This document shows positions 8,100 through 15,937 of a stretch of 64,000 nt of DNA, in pieces; position 1 is the first letter of the stretch; each line of letters starts with the position of its first letter. The notes beneath the pieces are model-generated. The model worked only from the letters and a program-made list of their open reading frames with translations. It had not been told where the DNA came from and searched no databases. Source of the stretch: Agrobacterium rosae (GTDB lineage Bacteria > Pseudomonadota > Alphaproteobacteria > Rhizobiales > Rhizobiaceae); the NCBI RefSeq assembly GCF_002915175.1, contig NZ_NXEJ01000004.1, positions 372,001 through 436,000 of the forward strand. The letters run 5' to 3'. A program made the translations under genes and the position numbers.

Positions 8100-8600
8100 T
8101 TTTCTCCACGCCCCAAAACCCATGCCTACAATTCACCCGCGTCCCAACCGCACTGTATCGCGAGACAGTGCGGGCGAGGGCGCAGGAAGCGTTGGCATTC
8201 ACCCGGAACGTGCGGGTGGCGGCCAAGGCTACCATGACGACAGACCCGACGGTCGCTACCCGATTCCCTTCAAGGTTCGGTACCGCAGCGGCAGGGCTTG
8301 TAGAACGACCATGTGGGGCGAAGCCGGGACCGTTCAAGGCCCGACTGAACCTCACTTTCCACCGGCGGGTACGCCTGCCTACCGGTGGAGAGACGACGAC
8401 TGAACCGAAATGCCAGAGGCCACGCAGATGCGGAGCCAAAGAACGAAACATACCAGAGACATCACCGCATTTGCGTGTGCTCTCCGGATCGAGTGAACAT
8501 AACACGGGCGTGAGCGCGCCGCGTGAACGGCGAAGCTTATCCATCGTGTCGCCGGGCTATTTGACAATCGAAAGCTTTGCAAAAGCCGGGAATGTGATGA
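8100..8600. other. Hairpin-rich stretch with no convincing gene
   Basis: About 500 bases, GC-rich, with open frames of over 120 codons on both strands that have no recognisable protein pattern. It contains a nine-base perfect stem (8148-8156 with 8165-8173) and a longer stem-loop at 8359-8388 (CCACCGG and CCGGTGG arms, pairing further inside). The simultaneous openness of several frames and the stems suggest a structured RNA or a repeat rather than a protein. It does not show the conserved segments I know for RNase P RNA, tmRNA or SRP RNA. Strand is unknown. Confidence 0.4.
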
Positions 8601-8640
8601 TATCCTGATGTGAGTTCACCAAGCGAAGGGAGGCGCAGAC

Positions 8641-8841
8641 GTGAAAGCGACCATACTGTTCAAAGACGACCATTTCGTCCGGCCGGAGACCACTCGAAAG
8701 CCACGCCGGTTGGGTGCAAACGATAATCTCCGCAGCCTTGAATTCGAGATGCGGGATCAGGAGCGCGACTGGCTGGTGCCCTGTCTCTTCGCCGCCGCTT
8801 TCTGTGGTTTTGCCGCCTTCATCTTCATGCCGCTTTGGTAA
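8641..8841 (+). CDS. Small membrane protein, 66 residues
   Basis: Starts with GTG after GGGAGG at nine bases, a strong ribosome binding site. The first half is charged (MKATILFKDDHFVRPETTRK) and contains the LGANDN element often seen in small rhizobial proteins; the end is a single hydrophobic span, LVPCLFAAAFCGFAAFIFMP. It is probably a one-span inner-membrane protein with its head in the cytoplasm. I do not recognise a named family. It lies 90 bases ahead of recJ on the same strand and may share its promoter. Confidence 0.6.
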   Translation: MKATILFKDDHFVRPETTRKPRRLGANDNLRSLEFEMRDQERDWLVPCLFAAAFCGFAAFIFMPLW

Positions 8842-8931
8842 GCGGGGTATCCGTGCATAATTTACCTTGAAAAAGCCGGGCTCGGCCTTTAGCCCGTTAC
8901 GAAACAACCGGCTGGATGGGTAAGCTGACGC

Positions 8932-10740
8932 ATGGCGATGAATGAAGCGGTCGATACCGTGCCGAGAGCGTTTCTCGGTGTCGATCGGTCGGCAACGGAG
9001 CAGAAGTGGATGTCGCGGCTGGATCAGGCCGGGCAGAACCGCGCTCTGGCCATGTCGCAGGTCCACGGCATCCCCGAACTGGTCGCCCGCGTGCTTGCGG
9101 GTCGTGGCGTCGGTGTCGATGATGCTCTTGCGTTCCTCGACCCCACCATCCGCTCGCTGATGCCTGACCCGTTGACGCTCACCGATTGCGAGAAGGCAGC
9201 TGAGCGCATTGCTGACGCCATAAAGCGCAATGAGAAGGTGGCGATCTTCGGCGACTATGATGTCGATGGTGCCTCTTCGTCGGCGCTGATGTATCGTTTC
9301 CTGCATCATTTCGGGCTGGATCCCGAAATCTATATTCCCGACCGTATTTTCGAAGGCTACGGCCCCAACCCCGCCGCCATGCAGCAGCTAGCGGCCAATG
9401 GCGCGACGCTCATCATCACCGTCGATTGCGGCTCCACCAGCCACGAATCGCTTGGCGCTGCTCGCGATGCGAAGACCGATGTTGTCGTCATCGACCATCA
9501 CCAGGTCGGTACCGAATTGCCGCCTGCGGTGGCGCTGGTCAACCCGAACCGGGAAGATGATCTCTCGGGGCAGGGGCATCTCTGCGCAGCAGGCGTCGTG
9601 TTTCTCGTGCTGGTCGCCACGCTGCGGGTGCTGAAGGACCGGCGTGACAGTCGCGCCTACACGCTGGACCTCTTGTCCCTGCTCGACATCGTTGCACTCG
9701 CGACGGTTTGCGATGTCGTGCCGCTGAAAGGTCTGAACCGCGCCTATGTAGTAAAGGGTCTGATTGCCGCACGCCATATGAACAATGTCGGGCTTGCCGC
9801 GCTGTTCAAGAAGGCCGGTCTTGGCGGCCCTGTGACACCCTATCATTTCGGATTTCTGGTCGGCCCGCGCATCAATGCCGGCGGGCGTATTGGCGATGCG
9901 GCCCTCGGTAGTCGCCTGCTGACGCTTGATGATGCTTCTCAGGCCGAGGTCATCGCCGAGAAGCTGGACGAGCTGAACCGAGAGCGCCAGGCCATGGAAG
10001 CTGTCATGCTGGCGGAAGCCGAGGCCGAGGCTCTGTTCGAATATGGTGATGGCACGGGTGCAGGCGTCATCGTCACCGCGCGCGAGAACTGGCACCCCGG
10101 CATCGTCGGACTTCTTGCCTCGCGCCTTAAGGACCGCTTCCGTCGCCCGGCCTTCGCCATTGCGTTTGACTCGCAGGGCAAGGGCTCCGGCTCTGGCCGC
10201 TCCATCAACGGTTTCGATATGGGTCGCATGGTCCGCAATGCTGTCGACGCCGGTCTATTGGTCAAGGGTGGAGGCCATGCCATGGCCGCTGGCTTGACGG
10301 TGGAGCGCGCCAACCTCGGCCGCCTGCGAACCTTCTTTGAAGAGGCAGCGCAGAAAACTGTTTTTCAACTGGTCGAAAACAGCGTGCTAAAGATCGACGG
10401 CGCAATCGGTGCATCGGGTGCTACTCTGGCGCTGGTCGAACAGATGGAGCAGGCAGGGCCCTACGGTTCCGGCCATTCGCAGCCCATCTTCGCCGTGCCC
10501 GCCCACCGCCTGCGCGACGTTCGTGTGGTCGGCACCTCCCATGTCAAGATCACCCTCGAAGCACTGGATGGTTCACGGCTGGATGGCATCGCATTTCGGG
10601 CGGCGGATGCGCCTCTGGGTCAGATGCTAATGAATGCGCGGGGTCGCCAGATCCATGTTGCAGGCACGCTGGGGGCTGATCAGTGGCAAGGTCAAAAAAG
10701 AGTCCAGCTTCGCGTTCTGGACGCTGCCATAGCGCCGTAG
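8932..10740 (+). CDS. recJ: Single-stranded-DNA-specific exonuclease RecJ
   Basis: 602 residues, usual for the family. The DHH phosphoesterase motifs are all visible: DYDVDG at 108-113, VDCGS at about 164-168, DHH at 188-190, and the DHHA1 domain with GSGSGRSINGFDMG and KGGGHAMAAG. The OB-type C-terminal region (QAGPYGSGHSQPIFAVP onward) is intact. RecJ removes 5' single-stranded DNA in recombination and mismatch repair. The start at 8932 (MAMNEAVD) was kept; ATG 8938 is possible. The tRNA-Glu gene follows on the other strand. Confidence 0.96.
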   Translation: MAMNEAVDTVPRAFLGVDRSATEQKWMSRLDQAGQNRALAMSQVHGIPELVARVLAGRGVGVDDALAFLDPTIRSLMPDPLTLTDCEKAAERIADAIKRNEKVAIFGDYDVDGASSSALMYRFLHHFGLDPEIYIPDRIFEGYGPNPAAMQQLAANGATLIITVDCGSTSHESLGAARDAKTDVVVIDHHQVGTELPPAVALVNPNREDDLSGQGHLCAAGVVFLVLVATLRVLKDRRDSRAYTLDLLSLLDIVALATVCDVVPLKGLNRAYVVKGLIAARHMNNVGLAALFKKAGLGGPVTPYHFGFLVGPRINAGGRIGDAALGSRLLTLDDASQAEVIAEKLDELNRERQAMEAVMLAEAEAEALFEYGDGTGAGVIVTARENWHPGIVGLLASRLKDRFRRPAFAIAFDSQGKGSGSGRSINGFDMGRMVRNAVDAGLLVKGGGHAMAAGLTVERANLGRLRTFFEEAAQKTVFQLVENSVLKIDGAIGASGATLALVEQMEQAGPYGSGHSQPIFAVPAHRLRDVRVVGTSHVKITLEALDGSRLDGIAFRAADAPLGQMLMNARGRQIHVAGTLGADQWQGQKRVQLRVLDAAIAP

Positions 10741-10831
10741 CGCGCTCGCCCAATCACAACGGTTGCGCGCAGACGTGCTTACACTCTGGTTTAACAATGC
10801 TCGTATCGCTATGATATATTGGAGAGAGTGG

Positions 10832-10903
10832 TACGCCCTAGGGGAGTCGAACCCCTCTTTACAGAATGAAAATCTGTCGTCCTAACCGATAGACGAAGGG
10901 CGC
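10832..10903 (-). tRNA. tRNA-Glu (anticodon TTC)
   Basis: On the minus strand the 72 bases fold as a full cloverleaf: acceptor GCGCCCT with AGGGCGT (first pair G-T), anticodon stem ACAGA/TCTGT with loop TTTTCAT so anticodon TTC, and T arm AGGGG-TTCGACT-CCCCT. The discriminator is A and CC follows, but a full CCA is not certain. Together with gatCA in the same window this tRNA serves glutamate insertion. Confidence 0.95.
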
Positions 10904-10920
10904 ATACCGTGTGTGGCGCC

Positions 10921-10950
10921 CTTATAGTCAGGCACCGGATTCTCCGCAAG
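10921..10950 (-). promoter_or_regulatory. Likely promoter of tRNA-Glu
   Basis: Reading the minus strand, CTTGCG (ending at 10945) and TATAAG (10926-10921) are 18 bases apart and lie about 18 bases before the tRNA. This fits the CTTG...TATA type of housekeeping promoter seen in alphaproteobacteria. Confidence 0.5.
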
Positions 10951-11064
10951 CGCCTATTTCCACTTTTTTGCATTTCAATGACATTTTTATTCAGTCACCA
11001 CGGAACTCTCTGTGGAAAACTTCGCCAACGTGGCGGTTTTGTTGAAAGCATTTTGGGAGAGGGG

Positions 11065-11124
11065 GAAGCGTGGGATTAAACCGGGGATCAGGGGGCGTCC
11101 CGTTTATGTCTAACCCCACGCTTC
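11065..11124. repeat. Inverted repeat between tRNA-Glu and the zeta-like gene
   Basis: GAAGCGTGGGATTA (11065-11078) and TAACCCCACGCTTC (11111-11124) are inverted copies with 13 of 14 positions matching, around a 32-base loop. It is the only structure seen in the gap 10951-11228. It could be a transcription end for the toxin-like gene on the minus strand, or an element boundary. Confidence 0.5.
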
Positions 11125-11228
11125 ATCGGGGGACGTGGAAATAACGGAGCAGCAAAGAATTGGTTCCGATGATCGATTCTAAAAAAATGAAGGCGTTTAT
11201 GACCAGTTTTGAACGCTGTTGGGCGTCA

Positions 11229-11816
11229 TCATGCGTTGGTGATGATCGTGTTCAGACGCATGTGAAGTTCTGTTTCGCCATCTGTAGCAATGTGCTTGTG
11301 TGTGATTTGGCCGTCGCGCCGGAATTCGGCGAGGAATAGCGGTTCCCGTTCAGAGTTATCGATCACGACACCCTCGTCACTTAACGCGACCGCTTTCGGA
11401 AGATTATCGAGTGATTTCTTGTATCTGCGGATGATGTCGACGGTCGGAATATCGTGACCGCCATTCTTGACCCGAAAACGAACCCGTTCAATGTTTTGTT
11501 CTGCGCGATAAAGTATGACGTAGATTAGACCTACGTGGAAACCAGCCCGTTTCGCCTTCTGCATCGTATCGATCGAGTGGCTACTACTAAGCGTCGTTTC
11601 GAATACGAAACTGTCTTTGCTCGATATCATTTGGTCGATGAGCGAAACGGTAGCTCTTCCAGCCCGAACCCGCTTGATATTCACGGGAAGACTTGGGTTT
11701 AATGACGAAGCTATATTATCAGCGTTTATAAACCGACCGGGAGGCTGAAGCTTTTCATATATCGAGGATTTTCCAGAGCCGTTTGGGCCCGCCAGAATAA
11801 TACAGCTCGGCTTCAT
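11229..11816 (-). CDS. Zeta-toxin-like P-loop kinase
   Basis: 195 residues. Walker A GPNGSGKSS is at residues 10-18, followed by FINADNIA, the VFETTLSS element and the LIYVILYRAEQNIERVRFRV segment; this is the layout of zeta/PezT-type kinases, which phosphorylate UDP-activated amino sugars and so block cell-wall synthesis. It is close in size to small stand-alone members. The gene directly follows a 62-residue gene with a 5-base gap, the antitoxin-first order seen in epsilon/zeta modules. GC content is low here (about 42% in the line at 11581), unlike the core genes, pointing to gain by transfer. The target is inferred from the family and untested. Confidence 0.8.
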   Translation of the reverse strand: MKPSCIILAGPNGSGKSSIYEKLQPPGRFINADNIASSLNPSLPVNIKRVRAGRATVSLIDQMISSKDSFVFETTLSSSHSIDTMQKAKRAGFHVGLIYVILYRAEQNIERVRFRVKNGGHDIPTVDIIRRYKKSLDNLPKAVALSDEGVVIDNSEREPLFLAEFRRDGQITHKHIATDGETELHMRLNTIITNA

Positions 11817-11821
11817 CTTCG

Positions 11822-12010
11822 CTATCGCGCAGCACGTTGTTTTTGATGCGTCACTTTCGCGAGCTTCTCTTCACCGGACTTAGAGTCCGCGTAAATCTTT
11901 TCGTAGACAATCCACGATGGCTCGATGCCGAGCTTTAGACCAGTCGCGGCGGCGTCATCGCCAATCTGTCTGATTGCTTCACGTTTTTCTTTTAGAAGTT
12001 CCAGAAGCAT
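11822..12010 (-). CDS. Small protein ahead of the zeta-like gene, antitoxin candidate
   Basis: 62 residues from MLLELLKEKREAIRQIGDDA. It is mostly helical and charged with a basic end (KVTHQKQRAAR). The ATG at 12010 has GAGG five bases ahead, better spaced than the GTG at 12013. I do not recognise it as an epsilon or PezA protein; the antitoxin role is inferred only from size, order and the 5-base spacing to the kinase-like gene. It could also be a DNA-binding or chaperone-like partner. Composition is low in GC like its neighbour, so both probably arrived together. Confidence 0.6.
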   Translation of the reverse strand: MLLELLKEKREAIRQIGDDAAATGLKLGIEPSWIVYEKIYADSKSGEEKLAKVTHQKQRAAR

Positions 12011-12106
12011 CACAACCTCAAATGTGTATCCAGCCGCAATATACGACTTTTAAAGGGGTGTGCCAATGCCTGCCTTCAGTTCTATTTGTAGACCCTATCC
12101 GAATGC

Positions 12107-12140
12107 AAAACCGCCCGCAGACATTCGTCGCGGGCGGTTT
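12107..12140 (-). terminator. Intrinsic terminator after the DUF3126 gene
   Basis: Arms ACCGCCCGC and GCGGGCGGT with flanking A and T runs, 28 bases past the DUF3126 stop on the minus strand; it could also work for plus-strand transcripts. Confidence 0.8.
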
Positions 12141-12167
12141 CGAAATCATGGTGTCACCGGTAGGTGA

Positions 12168-12371
12168 TTATAGATCGACGTCGAGGATCGCCATGGAGAA
12201 ATTGTAGGAGCGGTCGCCGTCTTCGTCATCGATGTAAACGACGCCAAGAAATTCTTCGCCAGCATAGACTTCTGCCGAATCATCCTTGCGGGGGCGGGCT
12301 TTGACGGCCAGCGTTTCGTTGAAGGTGCGCTTGAAATAGGCGTCGAGCTTTTTGATTTCCTCGGCTTTCAC
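12168..12371 (-). CDS. DUF3126 family protein
   Basis: 67 residues from the GTG at 12371, read as MKAEEIKKLDAYFKRTFNET. The compact pattern KPRPRKDD-type centre, AEVYAGEEFLGVVYIDDEDG and the end DRSYNFSMAILDVDL identify DUF3126, a small conserved alphaproteobacterial protein of unknown function. AGGAGA lies seven bases before the GTG; the longer ATG frame to 12413 would add residues outside the family. It lies 118 bases downstream of cysE's stop on the same strand, an order I recall from other rhizobia, and may share its transcript. Confidence 0.85.
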   Translation of the reverse strand: MKAEEIKKLDAYFKRTFNETLAVKARPRKDDSAEVYAGEEFLGVVYIDDEDGDRSYNFSMAILDVDL

Positions 12372-12489
12372 CAGTCTTCTCCTGTGCGGTTCACGTTGCG
12401 CCGCTTTTGGCATGGCTTAAAGGCGAAAGTAAAGTCAAAGAGGCAAATCGTCCGCATGATCCTGGCGGACGCCTCACCAAATCAGCGCC

Positions 12490-13314
12490 TCAGATATCTG
12501 CACCGATGATCTGATCCATGATGCGCGAAGGCTCGTTGCAGCCACCGTCTCCCACCACGCGCGCTGGCACACCGGCGACGGTCGCGTTGGGCGGTACGGG
12601 CTTGAGAACGACGGAACCGGCGGCAATGCGCGAGCAACTGCCGATCTCGATATTGCCGAGAATTTTTGCGCCCGCACCGATCAGCACGCCGCTGCGGATT
12701 TTCGGGTGGCGGTCAGCGCCTTCCTTGCCGGTGCCACCGAGTGTGACGCCGTGCAGAATGGAGACGTTGTCGCCGATAACGGCGGTTTCACCGACGACGA
12801 GACCCGTCGCGTGATCGAGGAACAGACCTTTACCGAGGCGCGCTGCGGGGTTGATATCCGTCTGAAAAACACTCGATGCGCGGCTTTGCAGGTAAAGCGC
12901 AAAATCGCGACGTCCCTTGTGCCACAGCCAGTGGGCGAGACGGTGGGTCTGGATGGCCTGGAAGCCTTTGAAATACAGCACAGGCTCCATGAAGCGCGTG
13001 CAGGCCGGGTCGCGGTCGTAAACGGCCTGAATATCGACGCGCAGAATGGAGCCCCATTCTGGCCAGTCATTGAGCATTTCTTCAAACGTCTGGCGCAGCA
13101 GAACGGCCTGCATATCCGGGTGGTCGAGCAGCTCGCAGATACGATAGGCGACGCAGGCTTCCAGCGAATGATGGTTCAAAATCGTGGAATAGAAGAAGGC
13201 CGATAGCAGCGGATCTTGCGCTGCCGCAGCGCCTGCTTCGTTCAGCAGGCTGCCCCATATGGGATCGACAACGGATAGCTGATCCTGCTGACGTACCTCT
13301 ATGCGTGCGACCAT
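12490..13314 (-). CDS. cysE: Serine O-acetyltransferase
   Basis: 274 residues. The N-terminal helical domain (to about 145) is followed by the left-handed beta-helix of hexapeptide repeats, with the catalytic region LFLDHATGLVVGETAVIGDN (Asp167 and His168) and ILHGVTLGGTG. It transfers an acetyl group from acetyl-CoA to serine, the first committed step of cysteine synthesis; the C-terminal tail normally binds O-acetylserine sulfhydrylase and feels cysteine feedback. The tail here ends RIMDQIIGADI, with a terminal Ile that fits that docking mode. It is likely expressed with the DUF3126 gene. Confidence 0.95.
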   Translation of the reverse strand: MVARIEVRQQDQLSVVDPIWGSLLNEAGAAAAQDPLLSAFFYSTILNHHSLEACVAYRICELLDHPDMQAVLLRQTFEEMLNDWPEWGSILRVDIQAVYDRDPACTRFMEPVLYFKGFQAIQTHRLAHWLWHKGRRDFALYLQSRASSVFQTDINPAARLGKGLFLDHATGLVVGETAVIGDNVSILHGVTLGGTGKEGADRHPKIRSGVLIGAGAKILGNIEIGSCSRIAAGSVVLKPVPPNATVAGVPARVVGDGGCNEPSRIMDQIIGADI

Positions 13315-13448
13315 GACTGGTCTCCCTTGGATTGGTGTCGTTCATTTATACAGAAAAAAGTGTCGCCTAGAAATGGTGATTTACCAACGCGGTTAAAGAC
13401 GCGAAAGCATCAGTTTTTCTGAAGGCTTTTTGGAAAACCGTTCTCTGG

Positions 13449-14237
13449 TCAGCCTTGCGCGTCGATATCTCGGTAGAATTCCAGCACGGCTGCTTTAAAG
13501 ACGCGGTCGCCCACGGCAAGCATGTGATCACGGCCCGGAATGTCGATGGCTTTGGCGTGTGGCATGAGCTGCGCCAGCTCTTCGCCGGAACCGGCAATGT
13601 CGTCCTTGGTGCCAACGGCGATCAGTGTCGGGATGTCGATCTTTGCTGCCTCTTGCCGGGTCACGAGAACGCGGGAGGTTTCGATACAGGCGGCCAGCGC
13701 GATGCGGTCGCTTTTCGTCTGGTCGGCAAAGGCGCGGAACATGCGGCCACGCTCATGGGTGACGACATCCAGAGACGGTGCGCGAAGGGCGTCCGCAATC
13801 GGGTCCCAGTCGCCGACGCCATCCACCATGCCAATGCCAAGGCCGCCGAACACCAGCGAGCGGACGCGCTCCGGGTGGGCCATGCCGACGAAGGCGGAAA
13901 CACGCGCGCCCATGGAGTACCCCATGACATGCGCTTCGGATATTCCGAGATGGTCCAGCAGGCCGACGGCATCCGCGGCCATGGTTGCGGGGTAATAGGC
14001 GTCGGCATCATGCGGCTTGTCACTTGCACCGTGGCCGCGATTGTCCAGCGCGATAACGCGATATCCCGCATCGCCCAACGTTTTTACCCAGCCGGGATGA
14101 ACCCAGTTGACCGAGGCGCTGGAGGCGAAGCCGTGGATCAGAAGAACCGGAAAGCCAGACGGGTCACCCTCATCGAAATAGGCCAGTTGCAGACCATCGC
14201 GGGAGTAGGACAAAAACTGCGGGACATTGAGATTCAT
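13449..14237 (-). CDS. Alpha/beta-fold hydrolase
   Basis: 262 residues from MNLNVPQFLSYSRDGLQLAY. The oxyanion motif LLIHGFASS, the nucleophile elbow GYSMGA with Ser108, a later Asp in VGTKDDIAG and the last His in IPGRDHML form the catalytic triad. Many esterases, haloperoxidase-like enzymes and lactonases share this, so the substrate is unknown. The start at 14237 is favoured because AAGGA lies eight bases ahead; the ATG at 14246 is possible, and the frame to 14324 has no support. The gene is divergent from the zinc-finger gene at 14390. Confidence 0.85.
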   Translation of the reverse strand: MNLNVPQFLSYSRDGLQLAYFDEGDPSGFPVLLIHGFASSASVNWVHPGWVKTLGDAGYRVIALDNRGHGASDKPHDADAYYPATMAADAVGLLDHLGISEAHVMGYSMGARVSAFVGMAHPERVRSLVFGGLGIGMVDGVGDWDPIADALRAPSLDVVTHERGRMFRAFADQTKSDRIALAACIETSRVLVTRQEAAKIDIPTLIAVGTKDDIAGSGEELAQLMPHAKAIDIPGRDHMLAVGDRVFKAAVLEFYRDIDAQG

Positions 14238-14389
14238 CAAGGACATCCTTTTTTGCGCACCATATGTCAGGAAATCGCAGCGTTGAACATATTGCGCGAT
14301 GATTTCTGTGGAGGTCAAAAGCATTTGAGGTTACATATCCGCAAAAGCTGAGCGCGAGCTCACCCACGAAGTTGCATTTGGAGACGATT

Positions 14390-14635
14390 ATGGCCGGGCA
14401 TACCATTTCCCACTTCCAGAACGATGGCGGACACGCCGTGATCGAAATCGGCGTCAAGGAATTCATGTGCACCGGCGCGTCCGTGCCGTTCGACCACCCG
14501 CATATCTTTATCGACATGGGTGACGACAACGAGAAGGTTTGCTCCTACTGCTCGACGCTGTATCGCTACAATCCGTCGATCAAGGCCACGCAGACCAACC
14601 CTCCCGGCTGCGTTTTCCACGTGAAAGCCGCCTAA
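14390..14635 (+). CDS. Zinc-finger domain protein (NDUFS6-like CHCC type)
   Basis: 81 residues from MAGHTISHFQNDGGHAVIEI. One cysteine in EFMCTGAS, a histidine in FDHPHIF and a CSYC pair fit the zf-CHCC zinc site shared with the mitochondrial complex I subunit NDUFS6. In alphaproteobacteria such proteins are thought to join complex I or its assembly, though many copies stand alone. GGAG lies seven bases before the ATG at 14390. It is followed after 25 bases by the FAD monooxygenase gene. Confidence 0.88.
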   Translation: MAGHTISHFQNDGGHAVIEIGVKEFMCTGASVPFDHPHIFIDMGDDNEKVCSYCSTLYRYNPSIKATQTNPPGCVFHVKAA

Positions 14636-14660
14636 TCTCTCTTTCAGACTGGGGCGCTCC

Positions 14661-15830
14661 ATGCCCGTGAAATCCGTAGCTGTTATCGGTGCCGGCATTG
14701 CCGGTCTCACCGCCGCTCTGTCTTTTTCCAGATATGGTATCCGCAGCGATATCATCGAGCAGGCGGAACAGCTGGAAGAGGTCGGCGCAGGCCTGCAAAT
14801 CTCACCCAATGCCGCGCGTATCCTTGATGCGCTGAACGTGCTGCCGCAGATCGAAGCGCAGTGGCTGGAGCCGGAGACGGTTGACCTTGCCTCTGGAAAA
14901 TCGCTCAAGCGGCTTGTTTCCCTGCCCATGCGGGCGGTGGCGCGGCAGCGCTGGGGTGCGCCTTACGGTGCGCTGCACCGGGCAACGCTGCAGGGCGCGC
15001 TTCTGGCTGCGGTGCAGCAAAATCCGCTGTGCCATCTGCATCTCGGCAAGCGGCTGGACGTAGTCGACCATGCCACCATCACCGCTATCACCTTTCAGGA
15101 ACATGACCTGATCGTCGGTGCGGATGGCGTCTGGTCGAGCGCTCGTCATGCGGTTCCGGGAAGCCCGACGGCGACATTTTCCGGCAATATCGCCTGGCGT
15201 TTCACTATTCCACAGGGCGATATTCCGGATTTTCTGACACCTCAGTCGGTGACGGCATTTCTGGGGCCATCGGCGCATCTGGTGGCCTATCCGTTGGCCG
15301 AGACGGGCGGCTTCAATATCGTGGCGATTGCGACGGGTGCGAACCCCGGCGACACATGGAAGGCGCAGGCGCAGGGTGAGCAGCATGCGTTGCTGATAAA
15401 GCAGTTCGGCCTGTGGAACCCTGCCTTTGCGGACATGCTGCAGCACGCCTCCAAGCCGACATTCTGGCCGCTGTTTCAGGCTGGGCAGGGCAGGTGGCAT
15501 AATGGCCGCGATACGGTTCTGATCGGCGATGCCGCGCATGCGATGATGCCGTTTGCAGCACAAGGAGCGGCGATGGCAATCGAGGATGCGTTCGAGCTTG
15601 CGGCCTTCGTTACCCGCGACCGTTCTTTGGGCGATGCGCTGGCTTCGTTTGAGGCGTATCGCAGTCCACGCGTCGACAAGGCGCGCAAGCGGGCGGCGCT
15701 GAACAAGTTTGCCTATCACGCCCGTGGTCCGTTGCGGCTGGGGCGCGATGTGCTGCTGTTGATGAGGCCGCCAGAAGCGTTTCTGGCGGATTTCGACTGG
15801 TTGTATGGGTATCGGGCCGAAGGACTTTGA
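14661..15830 (+). CDS. FAD-dependent monooxygenase (salicylate hydroxylase type)
   Basis: 389 residues. The N-terminal GAGIAG dinucleotide motif (residues 10-15), the central DLIVGADGVWSSAR (DG motif) and the later VLIGDAAHAMMPFAAQGAAM (GD motif) define the class A aromatic hydroxylase family. Members use NADH or NADPH and oxygen to hydroxylate aromatic or related rings. Nothing in the neighbourhood points to a substrate. It is 25 bases after the zinc-finger gene, so probably co-transcribed, and is followed by an intergenic palindrome and the convergent metC-like gene. Confidence 0.88.
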   Translation: MPVKSVAVIGAGIAGLTAALSFSRYGIRSDIIEQAEQLEEVGAGLQISPNAARILDALNVLPQIEAQWLEPETVDLASGKSLKRLVSLPMRAVARQRWGAPYGALHRATLQGALLAAVQQNPLCHLHLGKRLDVVDHATITAITFQEHDLIVGADGVWSSARHAVPGSPTATFSGNIAWRFTIPQGDIPDFLTPQSVTAFLGPSAHLVAYPLAETGGFNIVAIATGANPGDTWKAQAQGEQHALLIKQFGLWNPAFADMLQHASKPTFWPLFQAGQGRWHNGRDTVLIGDAAHAMMPFAAQGAAMAIEDAFELAAFVTRDRSLGDALASFEAYRSPRVDKARKRAALNKFAYHARGPLRLGRDVLLLMRPPEAFLADFDWLYGYRAEGL

Positions 15831-15836
15831 TGCTTG

Positions 15837-15914
15837 TCGCCGGGCTTGTCCCGAGGATCTACCCACATTTAATGTCGGGGTTCGTTAGATCCTCGGGTCA
15901 AGCCCGAGGATGAC
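15837..15914. repeat. Intergenic palindromic repeat, copy 1
   Basis: Inverted arms built on CCCGAGGATCTA and TAGATCCTCGGG with the outer motif GATGACG. The same arms recur at 33547 and 41198, with a half copy at 21885. It lies between two convergent genes. Confidence 0.85.
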
Positions 15915-15937
15915 GAATCTAGAGGATGGATTGATGT

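Noticed and set aside
7942..8544. A 200-codon minus-strand protein over the hairpin-rich stretch
   Set aside because: It runs through the palindromic repeat and the stems, has no family pattern, and competes with equally open frames on the plus strand.
10832..12010. tRNA-Glu as the integration site of the zeta-like module
   Set aside because: Elements usually insert at tRNA 3' ends. The 3' end of this tRNA faces recJ, and the module lies on its 5' side. No duplicated tRNA end was seen.
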